NCBI RefSeq assembly: GCF_000164865.1
Contig: NC_014618.1
Span: 930,001 to 994,000 of the forward strand
Length of the DNA: 64,000 bases
Reading direction: 5' to 3'
DNA from: [Enterobacter] lignolyticus SCF1
GTDB lineage: Bacteria > Pseudomonadota > Gammaproteobacteria > Enterobacterales > Enterobacteriaceae
Both the position numbers and the translations under genes were made by a program. The notes below the pieces were generated by a model. That model searched no databases and had not been told where the DNA came from. It was given only the letters and a program-made list of their open reading frames with translations. How positions within the stretch are numbered: the stretch's first letter is position 1; every line of letters begins with the position of its first letter. Positions 50,642 to 58,228 of this stretch are shown here, in pieces.

Positions 50642-51937
50642 ATGTCCAAAATCGTTAAAGTCATCGGTCGTGAAATCATCGACTCCCGTGGTAACCCGAC
50701 TGTTGAAGCCGAAGTACACCTGGAAGGTGGTTTCGTCGGTATGGCCGCTGCTCCGTCAGGTGCTTCTACTGGTTCCCGCGAAGCGCTGGAACTGCGCGAT
50801 GGCGACAAATCCCGTTTCCTGGGTAAAGGCGTAACCAAAGCTGTTGGCGCGGTTAACGGCCCGATCGCTCAGGCTATCCTTGGCAAAGACGCTAAAGACC
50901 AGGCTGGCATCGATAAGATCATGATCGACCTGGACGGTACTGAAAACAAATCTAACTTCGGTGCGAACGCAATCCTGGCTGTGTCTCTGGCAAACGCCAA
51001 AGCTGCAGCAGCGTCCAAAGGCCTGCCGCTGTACGCACACATCGCTGAACTGAACGGCACCGCGGGTAAATACTCCATGCCGGTTCCGATGATGAACATC
51101 ATCAACGGTGGCGAGCACGCTGACAACAACGTCGACATCCAGGAATTCATGATTCAGCCGGTTGGCGCTTCAAGCGTTAAAGAAGCTATCCGCATGGGTT
51201 CTGAAGTTTTCCATCACCTGGCTAAAGTGCTGAAAAGCAAAGGCATGAACACCGCTGTTGGCGACGAAGGCGGCTACGCGCCGAACCTGGGCTCCAACGC
51301 AGAAGCGCTGGCTGTTATCGCTGAAGCGGTTAAAGCTGCGGGCTACACGCTTGGCAAAGACATCACTCTGGCGATGGACTGCGCGGCGTCTGAATTCTAC
51401 AAAGACGGTAAATACGTTCTGGCTGGCGAAGGCAACAAAGCGTTCACCTCTGAAGAATTCACCCACTTCTTGGAAGATCTGACCAAACAGTACCCGATCG
51501 TTTCTATCGAAGACGGTCTGGACGAGTCTGACTGGGCCGGTTTTGCTTACCAGACCAAAGTACTGGGCGACAAAATCCAGCTGGTTGGCGACGATCTGTT
51601 CGTTACCAACACCAAGATCCTGAAAGAAGGTATCGAGAAAGGCATCGCTAACTCCATCCTGATCAAATTCAACCAGATCGGTTCTCTGACCGAAACTCTG
51701 GCTGCTATCAAGATGGCGAAAGACGCGGGCTACACTGCCGTTATCTCTCACCGTTCTGGCGAAACTGAAGATGCTACCATCGCAGATCTCGCTGTTGGTA
51801 CCGCTGCAGGCCAGATCAAAACCGGTTCTATGAGCCGTTCTGACCGCGTTGCTAAATACAACCAGCTGATTCGTATCGAAGAAGCGCTGGGCGAAAAAGC
51901 GCCGTACAACGGTCGTAAAGAGATCAAAGGCCAGTAA
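50642..51937 (+). CDS. eno: Eno, enolase
   Basis: Enolase converts 2-phosphoglycerate to phosphoenolpyruvate and is also a stable component of the RNA degradosome. 431 residues from ATG 50642 (MSKIVKVIGREIIDSRGNPT); an open frame upstream to 50597 covers the leader and is rejected. Metal- and substrate-binding blocks are intact: GASTGSREALELRD, GDEGGYAPNLGSNAEAL, VSIEDGLDESDW, LVGDDLFVTN, SHRSGETEDATIADLAVG. Codon use is of the highly expressed type (GGT, GCT, CTG, AAA), clearly different from its neighbours. A strong terminator follows. Confidence 0.98.
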   Translation: MSKIVKVIGREIIDSRGNPTVEAEVHLEGGFVGMAAAPSGASTGSREALELRDGDKSRFLGKGVTKAVGAVNGPIAQAILGKDAKDQAGIDKIMIDLDGTENKSNFGANAILAVSLANAKAAAASKGLPLYAHIAELNGTAGKYSMPVPMMNIINGGEHADNNVDIQEFMIQPVGASSVKEAIRMGSEVFHHLAKVLKSKGMNTAVGDEGGYAPNLGSNAEALAVIAEAVKAAGYTLGKDITLAMDCAASEFYKDGKYVLAGEGNKAFTSEEFTHFLEDLTKQYPIVSIEDGLDESDWAGFAYQTKVLGDKIQLVGDDLFVTNTKILKEGIEKGIANSILIKFNQIGSLTETLAAIKMAKDAGYTAVISHRSGETEDATIADLAVGTAAGQIKTGSMSRSDRVAKYNQLIRIEEALGEKAPYNGRKEIKGQ

Positions 51938-51956
51938 TCACGCTGCCTGAGACAAA

Positions 51957-51986
51957 AATGCCAGCCTCGCGGCTGGCATTTTTTTT
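51957..51986 (+). terminator. Rho-independent terminator of eno
   Basis: AATGCCAGCC (51957-51966), loop TCGC, GGCTGGCATT (51971-51980), followed by T6 (T8 counting the stem end). Preceded by an A-run, so it may also serve the convergent gene on the minus strand. Confidence 0.92.
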
Positions 51987-51996
51987 GGCTATTTGG

Positions 51997-53106
51997 TTAT
52001 TTGAAATCAACCGCCATCTGTTCAGGGATGGTTAACCCTTGAGTGGTTTGTACGCAGCGGGCGATATAGTCGGTAAAACGCGGCGGTTTACGCATTCCCA
52101 TGCTCAGCAGCTTGTCGTTGCTGAAGCGGACGTTAAGCGTGGCGAACGCGCCGTAAAGCCGCATGGCTTTCAGCATCAGGCGCTCGTTGCAGGGGCCGAA
52201 AATATCCTTCAGCTCACGGCGCATTTTAACCAGCGTCTCGTAGCTCACCTGGGCGTATTTATCGCCAACCGGCGCTTTTTCTAGCGCCAGCGCCATACCG
52301 CGGTCGATATCGGCAAACTTAACGCTGTTCTCTTCACCCGCAGAAATGTGCACCACTTCGCCATTCTCGGCCTGGCTGTTCAGTAGCATCAGCAGGGCAT
52401 CTGCGCAGTAGTCTACCGGGATGACGTCAATACGGTCTTCCATTGAGCACATGAATTTTTGCAGCATCAGGCCCATGCTGAACACCCAGAAGATGCTGCT
52501 GGATGGCTGGCAGCCATGGCGCGTGTGGCCGACGACGATAGACGGGCGGGCAATCAGCAGCGGCAGCTGTGGACACTGCTCGCGCATCAGGCGCTCGATA
52601 GTTGATTTCGAATGGGTATATTCGACGAGGTGCTCGGCGTTTTCCCTGAATTCCGCGCTCTCCGCCACCAGGGAGTCCGGCTCCGGCGCGCAGGACATTG
52701 CGGTACCGACATGCAGGAAGCGCTGTAATCCTGTTACCTGAGCCATGCGCTGCGCAAGCGCCAGCGTGCCTTCCACGTTCACTTTCCAGATAAGCGGGTT
52801 GTTGCCAAAAGAAGCGACCGCGGCGCAGTTGAGCACATGGGTCACCTTATTCAGGCGCGCATCATCGAGAAAGTCTTCTGGATTGCCGAGATCGCCGAGA
52901 AGAATGTCATCTTCGGTCAGGGCATTCAGCTTGTCATCACGGATATTAAACTTGCGCATGTTTTCTTTGACACGCTCAAGGCCCTTCGCGCGATCGCTCG
53001 CCCGCACTAACAGCAATAGATTTACCGGCTGGTTGTCGTTGAGAATTTTTTCCAGCGCCGCCCCGCCGAGAAACCCGGTAACGCCCGTAATTAATAATGT
53101 ATTCAT
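51997..53106 (-). CDS. SDR / thioester-reductase-like NAD(P)-binding protein
   Basis: A 369-residue extended short-chain dehydrogenase of the NAD_binding_4 (thioester reductase, fatty acyl-CoA reductase-like) type. It has N-terminal dinucleotide fold LLITGVTGFLGGAALE with G8, G11 and G14, and the early arginine LLLVRASDRA. T135 is in HVGTAMSC, and the active Y163-x3-K167 pair is in VEYTHSKSTIERL. I cannot name the substrate. No carrier protein or ligase is nearby, so it acts alone or with distant genes. It is not present next to eno in E. coli K-12. It converges on eno across a shared terminator and has an unusually AT-rich upstream region, suggesting acquisition by transfer. Confidence 0.75.
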   Translation of the reverse strand: MNTLLITGVTGFLGGAALEKILNDNQPVNLLLLVRASDRAKGLERVKENMRKFNIRDDKLNALTEDDILLGDLGNPEDFLDDARLNKVTHVLNCAAVASFGNNPLIWKVNVEGTLALAQRMAQVTGLQRFLHVGTAMSCAPEPDSLVAESAEFRENAEHLVEYTHSKSTIERLMREQCPQLPLLIARPSIVVGHTRHGCQPSSSIFWVFSMGLMLQKFMCSMEDRIDVIPVDYCADALLMLLNSQAENGEVVHISAGEENSVKFADIDRGMALALEKAPVGDKYAQVSYETLVKMRRELKDIFGPCNERLMLKAMRLYGAFATLNVRFSNDKLLSMGMRKPPRFTDYIARCVQTTQGLTIPEQMAVDFK

Positions 53107-53460
53107 GAATGCTATCTCATCATGGTAGGTCAGGCGGATTTTAGGCAGGCGAAATTAAACGGCGTATCAATAAAACGATGTGGTGACCAGGCGCGTCTTA
53201 AGCTTATTTTAAGGAAAGTAAAAACAGAGGATGTATTTGACCATCTTAAGAATAAAAAAATTCCTTTTCTTTTGTGAAAAGAATTATTTTATTGATTTGT
53301 ATGGTTTTATTTATTTTTATATAAAACCGTTAACTAATTCAAATTGTAAAATTAATAATGTTTTGTTACATCATTTGTCCATGTTGTATTTGCGTCATAA
53401 ATAATTAAAAAATGACTTATTGATGCATTGTTTAATTATTTAATGGCTGTTTTATGATAA
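53107..53460. other. AT-rich intergenic region with inverted repeats
   Basis: About 350 bp with no gene, far richer in A+T than the GC-rich surroundings, with many A/T tracts. Inverted repeats include GGTTTTAT...ATAAAACC (53303-53328), CTTTTC...GAAAAG (53264-53281) and CTTAA...TTAAG near 53200. It must contain the promoter of the reductase gene on its left. The composition is typical of H-NS-bound control DNA of acquired genes; this is inference. Confidence 0.6.
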
Positions 53461-53461
53461 A

Positions 53462-53481
53462 GGCCTCGTCCGGACAAGGCC
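53462..53481 (-). terminator. Terminator downstream of the RpiR-type regulator
   Basis: GGCCT (53462-53466) and AGGCC (53477-53481) bracket the palindrome GTCCGGAC, giving an almost continuous 20-nt self-complementary element. On the minus strand it is followed by TTTATCATAAAA. Confidence 0.6.
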
Positions 53482-53498
53482 GTTAAAAATAATGCGAA

Positions 53499-54323
53499 TT
53501 ACAGCAGCAGCGGCAGCGTGGCGCTGGCGGTTTGCTGGCTGACCTCGCTGTAGTGACCGTCGAGCGCGATAAGCGATGTGGTCAGCAACTCGACCAGCAG
53601 CATCACGCCCACCTTGGCGGTCAGGGCGCCGGCGCTCAGCGGCCCTTCGGGTTTTGCGGCGACCAGCAGCATATCGCTAAGGGTCGCCAGCGGGCTGCGC
53701 GGGGTGTTGCTCAGGGCGAGCACCCTGGCGCCGCGCTTGCGCGCCAGCTTTACCACATGCAGAAGATCGCGGGTGGATCCGGAGCTGGAAATCGCGACCA
53801 CCAGATCGTCCTTTGTCAGGGTTGTCGCATTCATCGCCGCGCGGTGCATATCGCTGAACAGCTGCGCCGGTTTTCCGAGACGCAGCAGCTTGTAGTGCAG
53901 GTACTCGCCTAAAATTGCGCTGGCAGCGACGCCGTAGATTTGCACCGATCGTGCCTGGTGGAGCGCACCGGCGGCCGTTTCCAGCAGCGCTCTGTCCAGC
54001 AGAGTGGCGGTATCCTGTAACGCCTGAACGGACTCGCTGACGACGCCGTCTATCTCATCGCCCACCGGCTGCGGCGCCTGGTTTTGCTGAATATCCAGCG
54101 CCAGCGCCATTTTGAACTCGTTATAGCCTTTGCAGCCCAGGGTGCGGCACAGGCGCGTCACGCTGGCTTCGCTGGTCTCGGTTTCGCGCGCCAGTTCGGT
54201 GATGGTGAGGTAGAGCACCTTTGCCGGCGCGCTCAGCACAAACTCCCCCAGCTTTTGCTGCGTCGGGCTGTACCCGGAGACTTCCTGGCGCAGCCTCAGC
54301 AGCAGATTTTCATTTTCTGACAT
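53499..54323 (-). CDS. MurR/RpiR-family transcriptional regulator
   Basis: About 274 residues. The N-terminal RpiR-type helix-turn-helix (ITELARETETSEASVTRLCRTLGCKGYNEFK, residues about 35-70) is followed by a SIS sugar-phosphate isomerase-like domain (about 120-260; VQIYGVAASAILGEYLHYKLLRLGKPAQ, VVAISSSGSTRDLLHVVKLARKRGARVLALSN). Such regulators sense phosphosugars through the SIS domain. It is divergent from the PTS-NanE operon, so it most likely controls that operon in response to N-acetylmannosamine- or N-acetylglucosamine-6-phosphate. I prefer ATG 54323 (AGGGA upstream) over GTG 54329. Confidence 0.85.
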   Translation of the reverse strand: MSENENLLLRLRQEVSGYSPTQQKLGEFVLSAPAKVLYLTITELARETETSEASVTRLCRTLGCKGYNEFKMALALDIQQNQAPQPVGDEIDGVVSESVQALQDTATLLDRALLETAAGALHQARSVQIYGVAASAILGEYLHYKLLRLGKPAQLFSDMHRAAMNATTLTKDDLVVAISSSGSTRDLLHVVKLARKRGARVLALSNTPRSPLATLSDMLLVAAKPEGPLSAGALTAKVGVMLLVELLTTSLIALDGHYSEVSQQTASATLPLLL

Positions 54324-54494
54324 GCACACATCCCTTAATGCCTTCTCTGCCGTTAGTGTGGGGAAAGCCTGTTGAAGATGCCAGTCATTTTAAAAAAGTA
54401 TGATCTGCCTCGCGATAATTGGTGATAATTTTCGCTTTTAATTTTATATGTGGTAAAAATTTTCATCATAACCTGAAGTCGTGGAGATTTTTTT
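54324..54494. promoter_or_regulatory. Divergent control region of regulator and PTS-nanE operon
   Basis: A 171-bp AT-rich gap between divergent genes. GGTAAAAATTTTCATC (54452-54467), centred on the palindrome AAAATTTT, and the related TGATAATTTTCG (54423-54434) are candidate operators of the MurR/RpiR kind, which often recognise GAAA/TTTC half sites. This is a suggestion only. Confidence 0.35.
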
Positions 54495-56048
54495 ATGTCA
54501 CTTTTTAACGGTGCGTCATCCGGGGCGCTGTTTGAAAAAGCGCAGCGGTTCGGCAAATCCTTCATGCTGCCCATCGCCGTATTACCGGCGGCGGGCCTTC
54601 TGTTGGGCATTGGCGGGGCGTTATCGAACCCGAATACGCTGACGGCGTATCCTTTTCTGGACGTCGGCTGGCTGCAGGCAATCTTTACCATCATGAGCAG
54701 TGCGGGTTCGATAGTTTTTGCCAACCTGTCGGTGCTGTTCGCCGTAGGGGTGGCGGTCGGGCTGGCGAAGTCGGACAAAGGCACCGCCGGGCTTGCCGCG
54801 CTGCTGGCGTTTCTGGTGATGAACGCCACCATTAACGCGCTGCTGATCCTGACCGGCAAACTGGCGCATGAGAACCCCGGCGCCGTTGGCCAGGGGATGA
54901 CGCTCGGCATTCAGACGCTGGAAACCGGGGTGTTTGGCGGGGTGGTGATTGGCCTGGTTACCTGCCTGCTGCACAACCGGTATAACAAGATAGCGCTGCC
55001 GCAGTTCCTCGGGTTCTTCGGCGGCTCGCGCTTTGTGCCGATAGTCAGCTCTTTTGCGGCGATCTTCGTCGGCGCGCTGATGACCGTTATCTGGCCGCAT
55101 TTCCAGAAGCTGATTTTTGGCCTGGGCGGCCTGGTGGAAGCCACGGGCTATGTCGGTACGCTGCTGTACGGTTTTATTCTGCGTATGCTGGGCCCGTTCG
55201 GCCTGCACCATATTTTTTACCTGCCGTTCTGGACGACGGCGCTGGGCGGCAGCGAGATGATCAACGGTCATCTGGTTGAAGGCACCCAGCGTATTTTCTT
55301 TGCCCAGCTCGCCGATCCGAATACTCAGCATTTCTACATCGGCACCTCGCGCTTTATGTCCGGGCGCTTTATTACCATGATGTTTGGCCTGCTGGGCGCC
55401 TGTCTGGCGATGTACCACACGGCGAAACCGCAGAACAAAAAGCGCGTGGCGGGCCTGCTGCTCTCTGCGGCGCTGACCTCGTTCCTGACGGGGATCACCG
55501 AGCCTATCGAGTTCTCGTTCCTGTTTATCGCGCCGGTGCTCTACGTGATCCACGCGCTGTTTGACGGCCTGGCCTTTATGCTCGCGCATATTCTGCATAT
55601 CACTATCGGGCAGACGTTCTCCGGCGGCTTCATTGATTTCGTGCTGTTCGGCATTTTGCAGGGCGAAGCGAAAACCAACTGGATGTACGTGCCGCTGGTG
55701 GGGATCCCGTGGTTCTTCCTCTACTACTTTACCTTCCGTTTCCTGATTAACCGCTTTGATTTTGCGACCCCGGGCCGTGAGAAAGAACCGGTCGCCGAAA
55801 GCAACGTCGCGCAGAGCGAACGTGCGCAGGCCATCATTACCGCACTGGGCGGCAGGGCGAATCTGGAAGAGGTGGACTGCTGCGCGACCCGCCTGCGCAT
55901 CACGGTAAAAGAGGGAAGCAAAGTCGATGAGCAGGCCCTGAAAGCGACGGGCGCTCGCGGGGTGATTGTTCGCGGCAACGGCGTGCAGGTGATTTACGGG
56001 CCGCACGTCACCATCATCAAAAACGAAGTTGAAGAGATTTTAGCCTAA
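54495..56048 (+). CDS. PTS permease EIIBC, glucose/N-acetylglucosamine family
   Basis: 517 residues: an EIIC channel (about 1-420, some ten membrane segments, AKSDKGTAGLAALLAFLVMNATIN, GPFGLHHIFYLPFWT, and GITEPIEFSFLF at 333-343) fused to an EIIB domain (about 440-517). Its phosphorylated cysteine is C463 in VDCCATRLRITV, with an unusual second cysteine at 462. There is no EIIA domain, so it would rely on a shared EIIA such as Crr. It resembles PtsG/NagE/MalX. The one-base overlap with the NanE gene (TAATG) suggests that it imports N-acetylmannosamine or a related amino sugar as the 6-phosphate. Confidence 0.85.
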   Translation: MSLFNGASSGALFEKAQRFGKSFMLPIAVLPAAGLLLGIGGALSNPNTLTAYPFLDVGWLQAIFTIMSSAGSIVFANLSVLFAVGVAVGLAKSDKGTAGLAALLAFLVMNATINALLILTGKLAHENPGAVGQGMTLGIQTLETGVFGGVVIGLVTCLLHNRYNKIALPQFLGFFGGSRFVPIVSSFAAIFVGALMTVIWPHFQKLIFGLGGLVEATGYVGTLLYGFILRMLGPFGLHHIFYLPFWTTALGGSEMINGHLVEGTQRIFFAQLADPNTQHFYIGTSRFMSGRFITMMFGLLGACLAMYHTAKPQNKKRVAGLLLSAALTSFLTGITEPIEFSFLFIAPVLYVIHALFDGLAFMLAHILHITIGQTFSGGFIDFVLFGILQGEAKTNWMYVPLVGIPWFFLYYFTFRFLINRFDFATPGREKEPVAESNVAQSERAQAIITALGGRANLEEVDCCATRLRITVKEGSKVDEQALKATGARGVIVRGNGVQVIYGPHVTIIKNEVEEILA

Positions 56049-56755
56049 TGAAAACCATGTTAGAGACGGTAAAAGGGAAACTGATTGTCTCCTGCCAGGC
56101 GCTGGAAAACGAACCCTTACACAGCGCGTTTATTATGTCACGGATGGCGGTCGCAGCGGCAGAAGGCGGGGCAACGGGCATCCGCGCCAATAGCGTTGTG
56201 GATATTAAGGCGATCAAAGAGCAGGTGAGCCTGCCGGTTATCGGCATCCTGAAGCGCGATTATCCGGGCAGTGAGGTGTTTATCACCGCCACGATGCGTG
56301 AGGTTGACGAGCTGATGGCGGCGGAGCCGGAGATGGTAGCCCTGGACGCCACCGATCGTCCGCGCCCGGATGGACAACCGCTTGCGGAGATGGTGGCGCA
56401 GATCCGCGCGCGCTATCCGTCGCTGCTGCTGATGGCGGATATCTCAAGCGTAGAGGAAGCCAAAACGGCGCAGGCGCTGGGGTTTGACTGCGTCGGCACC
56501 ACGCTGTACGGCTACACCCGGGCCACCAAAGGCCATTCGCTACCGGAAGACGACTGCCGTTTCCTGGGCGAGGTGCTGGCCGCGGTGTCGGTTCCGGTTA
56601 TCGCCGAAGGCAACGTGGAAACGCCGGCTATCGCCGCACGCTGTCTGGCGCTGGGTGCGCACGCGGTGGTGGTCGGCGGCGCGATTACCCGCCCGCAGCA
56701 GATTACCGGGCGCTTTGTGGCGGCGATTGCCGGGGAAAGCACCAATCAGGCATGA
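56048..56755 (+). CDS. nanE: N-acetylmannosamine-6-phosphate 2-epimerase, NanE family
   Basis: 235 residues. NanE converts ManNAc-6-phosphate to GlcNAc-6-phosphate, which enters glycolysis through NagA and NagB. TIM-barrel protein with VSCQALENEPLH at the start. Residues equivalent to the studied clostridial enzyme are R46 (GIRANS), K69 (GILKRDYPGS), D131 (LMADISS) and E187 (VIAEGNVETP). GAHAVVVGGAITRP is the C-terminal phosphate site. Translation is coupled to the PTS gene. No nanA, nanK or nanT is nearby, so it appears to serve sugar arriving already phosphorylated rather than sialic acid. It may be a second nanE copy in the genome. Confidence 0.88.
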   Translation: MKTMLETVKGKLIVSCQALENEPLHSAFIMSRMAVAAAEGGATGIRANSVVDIKAIKEQVSLPVIGILKRDYPGSEVFITATMREVDELMAAEPEMVALDATDRPRPDGQPLAEMVAQIRARYPSLLLMADISSVEEAKTAQALGFDCVGTTLYGYTRATKGHSLPEDDCRFLGEVLAAVSVPVIAEGNVETPAIAARCLALGAHAVVVGGAITRPQQITGRFVAAIAGESTNQA

Positions 56756-56809
56756 CCGTTGACGCGGGATCTGCGATAATTACTGTTTACCCCCTTAACA
56801 GAGACGATT

Positions 56810-57481
56810 ATGCAGTACCCGATTAACGAAATGTTCCAGACCCTGCAAGGCGAGGGTTACTTCACCGGCGTTCCTGCCATTTTTATTCGATTGCAGGGAT
56901 GTCCGGTGGGCTGTGCGTGGTGCGATACCAAACATACCTGGGACATGCTTGAAGATCGGGAAGTGTCGCTGTTCAGTATTCTTGCGAAAACCAAAGAGAG
57001 CGACAAATGGGGGGCGGCAACCGCCGAAGACCTGCTGACCGCAATTACTCGCCAGGGCTGGACGGCGCGCCACGTCGTCATCACCGGCGGCGAACCCTGC
57101 ATCCATGATTTAACGCCGCTGACCGCGCTGCTTGAGCAAAACGGCTACAGCTGCCAGATTGAAACCAGCGGAACCCATGAGGTGCGCTGTTCCCACAGCA
57201 CCTGGGTCACCGTATCGCCGAAAGTGAACATGCGCGGCGGCTTTGAAGTGCTGTCGCAGGCGCTGCACCGCGCGGATGAGATTAAGCATCCCGTTGGCCG
57301 CGTGCGCGATATCGAAGCGCTGGACGAGCTGCTGGAAACGCTGAGCGATGACAAACAGCGGGTGATCGCGTTACAGCCGATAAGCCAGAAAGATGACGCC
57401 ACGCGCCTGTGCATCGAGACCTGCATTGCCCGCAACTGGCGTCTGTCGATGCAGACGCATAAATATCTCAATATTGCCTGA
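56810..57481 (+). CDS. queE: QueE, 7-carboxy-7-deazaguanine synthase
   Basis: QueE is a radical-SAM enzyme that turns 6-carboxytetrahydropterin, made by QueD, into 7-carboxy-7-deazaguanine on the way to queuosine. 223 residues as in E. coli. The cluster motif is C31-x3-C35-x2-C38 in LQGCPVGCAWCDTKHTW, with the short CxxxCxxC type of this enterobacterial enzyme; ITGGEPCIHDL is the SAM-binding strand. It has its own short upstream gap after the nanE operon and converges on queD. In E. coli K-12 other genes separate queE and queD; here they are adjacent. Confidence 0.96.
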   Translation: MQYPINEMFQTLQGEGYFTGVPAIFIRLQGCPVGCAWCDTKHTWDMLEDREVSLFSILAKTKESDKWGAATAEDLLTAITRQGWTARHVVITGGEPCIHDLTPLTALLEQNGYSCQIETSGTHEVRCSHSTWVTVSPKVNMRGGFEVLSQALHRADEIKHPVGRVRDIEALDELLETLSDDKQRVIALQPISQKDDATRLCIETCIARNWRLSMQTHKYLNIA

Positions 57482-57487
57482 AAAAAT

Positions 57488-57551
57488 AGCCCGGCAGCGA
57501 TGGCCGGGCCCTGATATCCGGGCACAACGGGCAGGTGTTAGCGCCTGCCCG
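57488..57551. terminator. Two hairpins between convergent queE and queD
   Basis: GCCCGGC/GGCCGGGC (about 57488-57509) follows the queE stop, and CGGGCAGG/CCTGCCCG (57528-57551) follows the queD stop on the other strand. Neither has a good T-run; together they probably separate the two convergent transcripts. Confidence 0.5.
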
Positions 57552-57558
57552 ACGATAC

Positions 57559-57924
57559 TCACTCCCCGCGATAAACGCAGCCTGCGGTACAGGTTTCTTT
57601 GACCATCACTGCGCTCAGCAGCGGCACCTGTGGTTTCATCTGATCCCAGATCCATTTCGCCAGCACTTCGCTGGTCGGGTTTTCCAGTCCGGGGATGTCG
57701 TTCAGATAGTAATGATCGAGACGATCGTAGGTGGGCTTAAACGCCGCCTTCAGCTCCGCAAAATCCATGATCCAGCCGGTATACGGATCCACCTCGCCGG
57801 TGATTTCCAGACGAACCATAAAGGAGTGGCCGTGCAGGCGACCGCACTTGTGGCCTTCCGGTACGTGCGGCAGGTGGTGGGCGGCTTCAAAGGTGAAATC
57901 TTTAAACAGGGTGGTGGACATCAT
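57559..57924 (-). CDS. queD: QueD, 6-carboxy-5,6,7,8-tetrahydropterin synthase
   Basis: QueD converts dihydroneopterin triphosphate to 6-carboxytetrahydropterin, the substrate of QueE. 121 residues as in E. coli, PTPS family. Zinc ligands are H16, H31 and H33 (AAHHLPH, GRLHGHSF) and the catalytic cysteine is C27. The C-terminal half has the conserved NPTSEVLAKWIW and VKETCTAGCVYRGE. Divergent from cysJ. Confidence 0.96.
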   Translation of the reverse strand: MMSTTLFKDFTFEAAHHLPHVPEGHKCGRLHGHSFMVRLEITGEVDPYTGWIMDFAELKAAFKPTYDRLDHYYLNDIPGLENPTSEVLAKWIWDQMKPQVPLLSAVMVKETCTAGCVYRGE

Positions 57925-58228
57925 GGACTCTCAAAAATGCGGAAAAAACCGGCGCATGATACCGGAAAGCGTTTTTTTTCGCATTGACTAAAACCGCCAT
58001 TTGCGTTGGTTGCCCGTCTCTGAAGGTGAAATATGGATAATTACTTTATTTTTCAATTAATTGATTTATCTGTTTTGCAGGTAAGAACAATAACTAAAAC
58101 TGGTTAGTTCATTTGGTTATTTATTATTTCTATCCTTTCTTTAATTGTTATTATCCCCGCCGTTAACCTTAGCTTCAGTTTGGGTTTTCTCGCTTAAATT
58201 CGGCTTTGCTACTGGAACATAACGACGC
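57925..58228 (+). promoter_or_regulatory. cysJIH control region
   Basis: A 304-bp AT-rich gap between divergent queD and cysJ, with no gene. In E. coli and Salmonella, CysB with N-acetylserine activates cysJIH from this place; the T/A-rich stretch at about 58090-58170 (GGTTAGTTCATTTGGTTATT) is the likely CysB region, but its sites are too degenerate for me to mark. Confidence 0.5.

Noticed and set aside
54621..56006. A 461-codon ORF antisense to the PTS gene
   Set aside because: Composition is dominated by Arg, Gln and His, typical of the reverse complement of a GC-rich membrane protein gene.
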